In this document: positions 58,629-64,000 of the stretch, in pieces
Layout: each line of letters begins with the position of its first letter
Position numbering within the stretch: the first letter of the stretch is position 1
Origin: JBQLZO01 sp052168315
GTDB taxonomy: Bacteria > Planctomycetota > Phycisphaerae > Phycisphaerales > UBA1924
NCBI GenBank assembly: GCA_052168315.1
Contig: JBQLZO010000091.1
Coordinates: 1 to 64,000 of the forward strand
Direction: 5' to 3'
Length of the DNA stretch: 64,000 nt
The notes under the pieces: model-generated
Databases searched by the model: none
What the model was told of the DNA's origin: nothing
What the model saw: the letters and a program-made list of their open reading frames with translations, nothing else
Position numbers and translations under genes: made by a program

Positions 58629-58710
58629 GCCGATCCCCCGGTCGAGGGCGTGGCATCCCCCCGCGTCGGGGCGGGAGGCGGCGTGCTGATGACCGAGCGG
58701 AGATCCGGGC

Positions 58711-60003
58711 ATGTCCAGGCGAAAGCTCCGGCTGACACTGATCGAGACGAGCGCGGATCCGGAGGCGGGCGATCGGGGCGTGGCCCTTGTCTCGGCGGCA
58801 CTGGGGTGTTGCGGCGATGAGTCGGATCGTTCGTGCGCGATCGAACGGCATTCGCTGGGGACCGCGCTGCTGACGGACTCGGAGGAGCTGGGGCGGCTGG
58901 TGGTGGTGGTGATGGCGGGAGCGGATCCGGATGAATCCCGGGGCGGGCTGTTCCGGTTGTTCGATCGGCTGGATGACGAGGCGATCCCGGTGATGCTCTT
59001 CGGGGACTCGGCGAGCGAGGGGCTCCGGCGGATGACGCCGACGGGAGGCGTGGCGATGGGGCTCGACGAACCGGCCCCGGTGGTGGGGGCGGCGCTGGGG
59101 GCGCTGCTCTCGCGCCAGCGGAAGATCGAGTCGATCAAGCAGGAGCTGGCGACGGCGCGCCGTTTCCAGGGCGGGCTGCGGAACGAGATCGAGCGGATGC
59201 ATGAGGAGTTGCAGCTCGCGGCGTCGGTGCAGCGTGAGTTCCTGCCCCGGCAGATCCCGTTGGTGGACGGGTTGGAGTTCGGGGTGCTGTATCGCCCGTG
59301 CGGGTATGTGTCCGGGGACATCTACGACCTCCAGGAGATCGATGAGGATCACCTCGGGGTGTTCCTGGCCGACGCGGCAGGGCACGGGGTGCCGGCGGCG
59401 CTGATGACGATGGTGATGGCTCGCTCGCTGGTGACGAAGCGCGTGGTCGGCGGGCGGGTGGAGGTGCTGCGTCCGAGCGAGGTGCTGGCGACGCTGAACA
59501 GGGAGATGGTCCGGCGGCATGGCGATGCGCCGCGGTTCGCGACGGCGGTGTATGTGGTGGTGAACCGGCGGACGCGGGTGGTGCGGGCCGCGTGCGCGGG
59601 GCACCCGATGCCATTGCTGTACACGCCGGATGAGCGGTTGGATGTTCCGGCGGGCGGGAGCCTGCTGGGCGTGTTCGAGCAGGCCGAGTTCGATGAGGCG
59701 GAGGTCGTGCTGGGCGAGCGCGATCTGCTGGTGCTGCACTCGGATGGGTTCGAGACGGCGTTCCCGGATGGGAAGGCCTCGAACTATGAGCGTCGGCTGC
59801 CGACGATGAGCTATATCGATCAGTTCGGCGCCGTTGCGGAGGCGCTGCGGAGCGACACGCTGGAGGCGGGGATCGGCACGCTTGGGGAGGCGATCGATGC
59901 CCACTCGGGGTCGCTGCACCAGGTCGACGACCTGACGGCGTTGTTCATCGCGCCGAGGGCGTTGGCGGGGACGAAGTCCGGAGACTCGCGCCGGGCCGCA
60001 TAA
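58711..60003 (+). CDS. SpoIIE/RsbU-type serine phosphatase with pseudo-receiver domain
   Basis: A 430-residue PP2C-like phosphatase. The first about 135 residues resemble a response-regulator receiver fold but lack a clear phospho-acceptor Asp pattern. A coiled coil follows (RKIESIKQELATARRFQGG, then EIERMHEELQLAASVQREF). The phosphatase domain (about 190-415) has the metal-binding signs SGDIYDL, FLADAAGHGVPAALMT, HSDGFETAFPDG and VDDLTALFI. Such enzymes act on anti-anti-sigma factors in partner-switching control. No STAS or anti-sigma gene is adjacent. GGAG 8 nt upstream supports the start. Confidence 0.9.
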   Translation: MSRRKLRLTLIETSADPEAGDRGVALVSAALGCCGDESDRSCAIERHSLGTALLTDSEELGRLVVVVMAGADPDESRGGLFRLFDRLDDEAIPVMLFGDSASEGLRRMTPTGGVAMGLDEPAPVVGAALGALLSRQRKIESIKQELATARRFQGGLRNEIERMHEELQLAASVQREFLPRQIPLVDGLEFGVLYRPCGYVSGDIYDLQEIDEDHLGVFLADAAGHGVPAALMTMVMARSLVTKRVVGGRVEVLRPSEVLATLNREMVRRHGDAPRFATAVYVVVNRRTRVVRAACAGHPMPLLYTPDERLDVPAGGSLLGVFEQAEFDEAEVVLGERDLLVLHSDGFETAFPDGKASNYERRLPTMSYIDQFGAVAEALRSDTLEAGIGTLGEAIDAHSGSLHQVDDLTALFIAPRALAGTKSGDSRRAA

Positions 60004-60144
60004 GGTGGCCGATGGGCATCGGCGGGGTGCGGAAAGAGTGATTCGTTGGTTGTTTGGCGGCGGGTCGCTGGAGCGGTCGGTGAGTGCGCGGGACCGGCTC
60101 GCCGGGCGATCCTAATGTCGGGGCTGGCGTGGGAGTCTCGCGGC

Positions 60145-60597
60145 TTAGCTGGCGTGGCCGGTCTGTGGGGTGTGCGGGGTGGCGGGGTTGGGAACGAATC
60201 TTGCGTTGAGCTGGGCGCAGAGGTATTCGGCGGCGGACTTGCGTGCGTCGGGTGTGGCCGCTTCGAGGGCCAGGAGAAGTCGGTTGATGGGGTTGGGCTG
60301 GGCGCCGGATCTCATTCGGTTGATCTGGCGGCGATGGAGTCCGACGCGGGCCGCGTACCCGTGGACGCCGACGGACTGCACGAGGGCTTCGAACTGTTCG
60401 AGGTCGGTGCGGATGCTGTCGGGGCGAAGGGAGCGGCACGCGAACAATGGTTGGTTCCGCGGCGCCGGCTTTGTCTTATCAGCGTCATCATCGAAGCTTT
60501 GATTGTCAGAGGGGCCGAGGGGACCTTTGTTCATGAGTTCCAGTCCTGGCGATTCGATCGATCGGGTGATCACGAGCTTCGGGACACGCAAACTCAC
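60145..60597 (-). CDS. Small helix-turn-helix protein
   Basis: A 150-residue protein. The N-terminal about 70 residues are variable and polar. The C-terminal part has a Cro/CI-like helix-turn-helix: ALVQSVGVHGYAARVGLHRR followed by QINRMRSGAQPNPINRLLLA. It could be a transcription regulator. A GTG start at 60597 is taken because it overlaps the stop of a three-codon ORF that has a strong ribosome binding site; ATG 60534 is an alternative that would shorten it by 21 residues. A good promoter lies 38-67 nt upstream on the minus strand. The region is less GC-rich than its surroundings. Confidence 0.68.
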   Translation of the reverse strand: MSLRVPKLVITRSIESPGLELMNKGPLGPSDNQSFDDDADKTKPAPRNQPLFACRSLRPDSIRTDLEQFEALVQSVGVHGYAARVGLHRRQINRMRSGAQPNPINRLLLALEAATPDARKSAAEYLCAQLNARFVPNPATPHTPQTGHAS

Positions 60598-60634
60598 GCG
60601 TGCATAGCCAGCACTCTCCTCTGCGCCGGCCCGA

Positions 60635-60664
60635 AGATTATTCCTTTCTCATTCGGGGGGTCAA
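60635..60664 (-). promoter_or_regulatory. Promoter TTGACC-18-TAATCT (minus strand)
   Basis: On the minus strand TTGACC (60664-60659) and TAATCT (60640-60635) are 18 nt apart, close to the sigma-70 consensus. Transcription would start near 60628 toward the HTH gene. It is among the best consensus promoters in the window. Confidence 0.65.
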
Positions 60665-60830
60665 GTGAGAACCATGCGGATTGGTGCCGGAGCGGTCTGC
60701 AAGGGCGGGCGGCTGTCTTGGCGCGTGGTGCTGGGCGGCGCGGGTGCGTGCCGTGGCGGCGAGCGCAGGGCCTGCGGGGGCTCTCTAGGATCGCGGCCTG
60801 AAGGCAGCACCATTCCGCGAGGTTTTCTGG

Positions 60831-62579
60831 ATGAGCAGCACCGAGACGATCAACCCGCTCCGGGCACTGAACGAAGAGTTCCAGCAGGTGGAAACCCAGA
60901 TACGGTTGGGTGGTGGCCCAAAGGCGATTGAGCGGCAGCATGAGCGTGGGCGGATGACGGCCCGGGAGCGGATTGAGGCCTTGGTGGATTCAGGCGCCCG
61001 GTTCACGGAATTGGGGCTGTGGGCGGGGTACGGGATGTACAAGGAGCACGGCGGGGCGCCGGCGAGCGGTGTGGTGACCGGGGTGGGGCCCGTGCACGGG
61101 AAGTTGCACATGGTCATCGCCAACGACGCGACGGTGAAGGCTGGCGCGTTCTTCCCGATGACCTGCAAGAAGATCATCCGGGCGCAGATGGTGGCGCAGA
61201 TGGCATCCATGCCGCTGATTTACCTGGTGGACTCGGCGGGGGTGTACCTGCCGCTCCAGGAGGATGTGTTCCCGGATACGGATGACTTCGGTCGGATCTT
61301 CCGGAACAACGCGGTGATCTCGGCGTCGGGGATTCCTCAGTATGCGGCGATCATGGGGTTCTGCGTGGCCGGCGGGGGGTATCTGCCGGTGCTGTGCGAC
61401 ACGCTGATCATGACCGAGGGGAGCGGGCTGTACCTGGCCGGGCCGGCGCTGGTGAAGGCGGCGATCGGGCAGGAGGTCAGCGATGAGGAACTGGGGGGGG
61501 CCTCGATGCACGCGGCGATCTCGGGAACGATCGACTTCAAGGAGCCCGACGACGAGCACGCGATCGAGCGGCTCCGGTCGCTGGTGGGCAAGTCGGCGGC
61601 GCGGGCGCCGGTGGCACGGTCATCCGGCGTGCCGGGGGTGACGGGGCGGGCGGGCGGCGGCGGTGATGGGGAGGGCGGCGAGCCCGGCGGGGGCGGGGGT
61701 GGATACGGCGGGATCGATCCGGCGCGTCCGGGCGAGGATGTGTACCGGGTGTTCACCGACAAGCCGGGTGCGCAGTACGACATCAAGGACCTGATCGCGT
61801 GCGTGATCGATGGACGCGCGTCGACGGGCGGGGGTTCGGAACCGGACTTCGATGAGTACAAGGCGGAGTTCGGGCAGTCGATGGTGTGTGGGTACGCGCG
61901 GATCCGGGGGATGCCGTGCGGGATCGTGGCGAACCAGGGGCGGCTGACCGAGCGGACGATGCCGGGCGGCAAGAGCGGCCCGGGCAAGTCGGTGAACATG
62001 CCGCGCGTGCTGTACACGGACGCGGCCGACAAGGCGGCGCGGTTCATCATGGACTGCAACCAGCGGCGGGTTCCGCTGGTGTTCGTGCATGACACGACGG
62101 GGTTCATGGTCGGGCGGGATTCGGAGCAGGAGGGGATCATCCGGTGCGGCGCGAAGATGGTCAACGCGATGTCGAACTGCGTGGTGCCGAAGATCGTGCT
62201 GATCACCGGGAGCTCGTACGGCGCGGGCAATTACGCGATGTGCGGCCGGGCGTTCGATCCGTTCGTGACGCTGGCGTGGCCGGGCGGCAAGTGCGCGGTG
62301 ATGGGGGCCGCGCAGGCGACGGGGGTGCTCGCGATGATCGAGGAACGCTCGCGGGAGCGGAAGGGGGAGACGATCGACGCGGCGACGCACAAGGAGATCC
62401 TGGACGCCGTGCGGGCGTCGTACAGCGAGCAGCAGGACATCCGGCACGGTGCGGCGCGGGGATGGGTCGACCGGATCATCCAGCCGCACGAGACGCGGGA
62501 GGAACTCAGCGCAGCGCTGGAGATGGCGGGGAACTGGGGCGAGCGCGGCGAGTACCGCACGGGCGTGTTCCAGGTGTGA
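60831..62579 (+). CDS. Acyl-CoA carboxylase, carboxyltransferase (beta) subunit
   Basis: A 582-residue biotin-dependent carboxyltransferase subunit, closest in style to methylcrotonoyl-CoA carboxylase beta. N-terminal half: LIYLVDSAGVYLPLQEDVFP and GIPQYAAIMGFCVAGGGYLP. C-terminal half: VFVHDTTGFMVGRDSEQEGI, ITGSSYGAGNYAMCGRAFDP and WPGGKCAVMGAAQATGVLAM. Between them lies an unusual Gly-rich insert (about residues 263-300). The biotin carboxylase/BCCP partner is not adjacent. A TAGGAT box at 60786-60791 and GAGG near 60820 give a conventional leader. Substrate (methylcrotonyl, geranyl or other acyl-CoA) cannot be fixed. Confidence 0.92.
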   Translation: MSSTETINPLRALNEEFQQVETQIRLGGGPKAIERQHERGRMTARERIEALVDSGARFTELGLWAGYGMYKEHGGAPASGVVTGVGPVHGKLHMVIANDATVKAGAFFPMTCKKIIRAQMVAQMASMPLIYLVDSAGVYLPLQEDVFPDTDDFGRIFRNNAVISASGIPQYAAIMGFCVAGGGYLPVLCDTLIMTEGSGLYLAGPALVKAAIGQEVSDEELGGASMHAAISGTIDFKEPDDEHAIERLRSLVGKSAARAPVARSSGVPGVTGRAGGGGDGEGGEPGGGGGGYGGIDPARPGEDVYRVFTDKPGAQYDIKDLIACVIDGRASTGGGSEPDFDEYKAEFGQSMVCGYARIRGMPCGIVANQGRLTERTMPGGKSGPGKSVNMPRVLYTDAADKAARFIMDCNQRRVPLVFVHDTTGFMVGRDSEQEGIIRCGAKMVNAMSNCVVPKIVLITGSSYGAGNYAMCGRAFDPFVTLAWPGGKCAVMGAAQATGVLAMIEERSRERKGETIDAATHKEILDAVRASYSEQQDIRHGAARGWVDRIIQPHETREELSAALEMAGNWGERGEYRTGVFQV

Positions 62580-62627
62580 GCGATCGGCCCGACCCGCGGG
62601 GACTGAGCGATGGGTCGGCGCGCAACG

Positions 62628-62650
62628 CCGCCCGCGAGGACCGCGGGCGG
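62628..62650. terminator. Hairpin between convergent genes
   Basis: A perfect 9-bp stem CCGCCCGCG (62628-62636) / CGCGGGCGG (62642-62650) has a 5-nt loop. A T-run (62666-62670) comes 15 nt later on the plus strand. It lies between convergent genes and may stop both transcripts, but it lacks an adjoining T-tract. Confidence 0.35.
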
Positions 62651-62681
62651 GCGAGCGTGAGTCAATTTTTGTGGCCGGCGA

Positions 62682-62906
62682 TCAGCCGGCGCGCTTGGCG
62701 GGCGCGTACCCGGCGCAGCTGCCGATGGGGGTGACCTTGAGGTTCCGGGCGGCGTTCTCGGGGAGCCCGCAGGGCTGGATGGCCTCATCGATGTGGCTCG
62801 GGTCGAGCTGGCCCTTGACGCGGAGCTGGACGATTTTGTTCTGATCGCCCGAGTTCTCACCAAAGTGGGAGCAGAGCCCGCACTGGCCGTCGTGGATCTT
62901 GAGCAT
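62682..62906 (-). CDS. Small four-cysteine protein, conserved in planctomycetes
   Basis: A 74-residue soluble protein opening MLKIHDGQCGLCSHFGENSG. Cys9, Cys12, Cys46 and Cys64 could bind a metal. The end reads VTPIGSCAGYAPAKRAG. I recall similar short proteins in planctomycete genomes but no function. GGAG about 10 nt upstream on the minus strand supports the start. It is convergent with the carboxylase gene and divergent from the prpB-like gene. Confidence 0.8.
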   Translation of the reverse strand: MLKIHDGQCGLCSHFGENSGDQNKIVQLRVKGQLDPSHIDEAIQPCGLPENAARNLKVTPIGSCAGYAPAKRAG

Positions 62907-63089
62907 GGTGTGTGGTCTCCGTGTGTTGGGGTGGATGGGTCGGTCGGCCGGATCATCCGTGTCCGGCCTTCGGTCTTTCTCCACTCCCAGATCTATCGCA
63001 TGGAGCGGTCGTCATTGCCACTGATAGTGGGTTTCAGTTGGGTGTTGCGAATCGGTCGCAGTGAGCAGGACGGTGTTCGCTCGGTGGGG

Positions 63090-63095
63090 TATTCT
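63090..63095 (+). promoter_or_regulatory. -10-like box TATTCT, leaderless type
   Basis: TATTCT ends 6 nt before the ATG at 63102. The intervening GGGGGC is not a clear ribosome binding site. Confidence 0.5.
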
Positions 63096-63101
63096 GGGGG
63101 C

Positions 63102-64000
63102 ATGGAACAACACACCCAGACCGCGTCACGCTCGTACATCGCCCCGGGTGACCGCCTTCGTGCCGCGATGGATCGCGGGACGGTCGGGCTTCCGGGGGCG
63201 TTCAACGGGCTTGTAGCACGGGCCGTGGCCCAGGCGGGATTTTCCGGGGCGTATGTGTCCGGTGCGGCGGTCACGGCCTCATACGGAGTCCCGGATATTG
63301 GACTTCTGACTCTGAACGAGTTCTGCGCTGTGATCCGCCAGGTCTGGCTGGGGAGCGGGCTGCCGATCATCGCGGATGCGGACACGGGGTTCGGCGAGTC
63401 GGAGATGCTCACGCGGACGGTGCGTGAGTACGAACGGGCCGGGGCGTGCGGGCTGCACCTGGAGGACCAGGTGTTCCCGAAGCGGTGCGGGCATCTGGAT
63501 GGGAAGACGCTGGTCGAGCGTGACCACTTCGTCGAGAAGGTCGCGGCGGCGGCGGCGGCGCGGGATGAGATCGATGGGGCGCGCGGCGGCGGGGCGGCGG
63601 GACGGGGGTCGTTCATCGTGTGCGCTCGGACGGATGCGGCGGGCGTGGCCGGGATCGACGAGGCGATCGCGCGGAGCAAGGCGTACCTCGATGCGGGCGC
63701 GGACATGATCTTTCCCGAGGGGCTGCGGAGCGAGGAGGAGTTCGGGCGGATCGGGGAGGCGCTGCGTTCGTACCGATCGGATGCGTATCTGCTGGCGAAC
63801 ATGACGGAGTTCGGGAAGACGCCGCTGATCCCGCTGTCCCGGTTCGAGGAACTCGGGTATCACGCGGTGATCTGGCCGGTGAGCACGCTGCGGAGCGCGA
63901 TGGGCGAGGTGAAGCGGATGCTGGAGGGGCTGCGGCGGGATGGGCATGTCGAGTCATCGCTCGGGAGAATGCTCACACGGGATGAGCTGTACGCGCTGTT
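63102..64000 (+). CDS. prpB: Methylisocitrate lyase / PEP mutase-family protein (3' end cut off)
   Basis: 299 codons of an isocitrate lyase/PEP phosphomutase-superfamily barrel, open at the window edge. Motifs: YVSGAAVTASYGVPDIGLLT near the N-terminus, the metal-binding IADADTGFG, HLEDQVFPKRCGH with the catalytic Cys129 in KRCGH, CARTDA and ANMTEFGKTP. These match methylisocitrate lyase, which splits 2-methylisocitrate to pyruvate and succinate in propionate breakdown. A Gly/Ala-rich insert follows residue 160. PrpB is usually about 290-305 residues, so only a few codons are missing. Start set by family alignment and the leaderless-type box 6 nt upstream. Confidence 0.9.
   Translation, partial: MEQHTQTASRSYIAPGDRLRAAMDRGTVGLPGAFNGLVARAVAQAGFSGAYVSGAAVTASYGVPDIGLLTLNEFCAVIRQVWLGSGLPIIADADTGFGESEMLTRTVREYERAGACGLHLEDQVFPKRCGHLDGKTLVERDHFVEKVAAAAAARDEIDGARGGGAAGRGSFIVCARTDAAGVAGIDEAIARSKAYLDAGADMIFPEGLRSEEEFGRIGEALRSYRSDAYLLANMTEFGKTPLIPLSRFEELGYHAVIWPVSTLRSAMGEVKRMLEGLRRDGHVESSLGRMLTRDELYAL

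Noticed and set aside
1..64000. CRISPR array, insertion sequence, prophage or integration site
   Set aside because: No evenly spaced direct repeats, transposase, integrase or phage gene was found; the only tandem repeats are coding modules and one short G-rich tract.

Overview
The window looks like chromosomal DNA of a high-GC planctomycete of the Phycisphaerae type. Four things support this: a 55-residue small basic protein of the planctomycete/verrucomicrobial kind (35811-35978), secreted proteins with dockerin-like GDLNGD..DDLGILLSAFG tails, a PEP-CTERM-like sorting tail, and several lineage-typical zinc-ribbon and YdjY-type proteins. No phage, IS element, CRISPR array or plasmid function is visible. 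Most genes are housekeeping or conserved hypothetical.

Layout. 1-5.3 kb: nrdR (-), then thrS with a candidate attenuation leader, then two membrane proteins. 5.5 kb: a single tRNA-Val(GAC). 5.9-13.4 kb: a FlgI-like lipoprotein with a helical-repeat tail, a UvrD-type helicase fused to a RecB-like nuclease, and a DUF11-repeat lipoprotein closed by a strong terminator. 13.5-20.4 kb: an orphan histidine kinase, a YkgJ-type cysteine-cluster protein, an aldehyde dehydrogenase with a YdjY-type lipoprotein, a secreted DUF6263-like protein and an ankyrin protein. 20.4-31.6 kb: a fused ABC-2 permease, RNase Y, a DUF3754/TMEM143 protein, a hotdog thioesterase, an asparaginase-like half protein coupled to a divergent Nramp transporter, 3-hydroxyacyl-CoA dehydrogenase and a DinB protein. 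32-34.4 kb: a secreted cysteine-repeat protein, then a zinc-ribbon membrane gene broken by an in-frame TGA. 34.4-46.7 kb: aminotransferase, small basic protein, P1B-type ATPase, family 9 glycosyltransferase, serA, kmo, glyA and alr. 47-51.6 kb: a DEAD-box-type helicase with a histone H1-like tail, a DUF4230 protein and an M16 peptidase. 52-56.3 kb: two tandem paralogous secreted proteins with different C-terminal tails. 56.5-64 kb: pterin carbinolamine dehydratase, GluQRS-like enzyme, DUF192 lipoprotein, SpoIIE-type phosphatase, a small HTH protein, an acyl-CoA carboxylase subunit, a small cysteine protein and a prpB-like gene cut by the window edge.

Metabolic links are loose. serA and glyA lie near each other and serve serine/glycine/one-carbon supply. 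kmo points to a kynurenine route. hbd, the acyl-CoA carboxylase and the prpB-like gene fit acyl-CoA breakdown. Most neighbours do not form long operons; the clear translational couplings are 26579/27136 and 56977/57993.

The most striking pattern is regulatory. At least eleven annotated genes, on both strands, have a TANNNT box ending 5-8 nt before the start codon and no good Shine-Dalgarno sequence, as expected for leaderless mRNAs. The same arrangement precedes two 19-codon leader ORFs. One of these (745-804, with three Thr codons) sits ahead of a hairpin upstream of thrS, and a heptamer in the leader could compete for the hairpin's 5' arm, which is the layout of an amino-acid attenuator. 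All of this is read by eye from sequence; no homology search or folding program was run.
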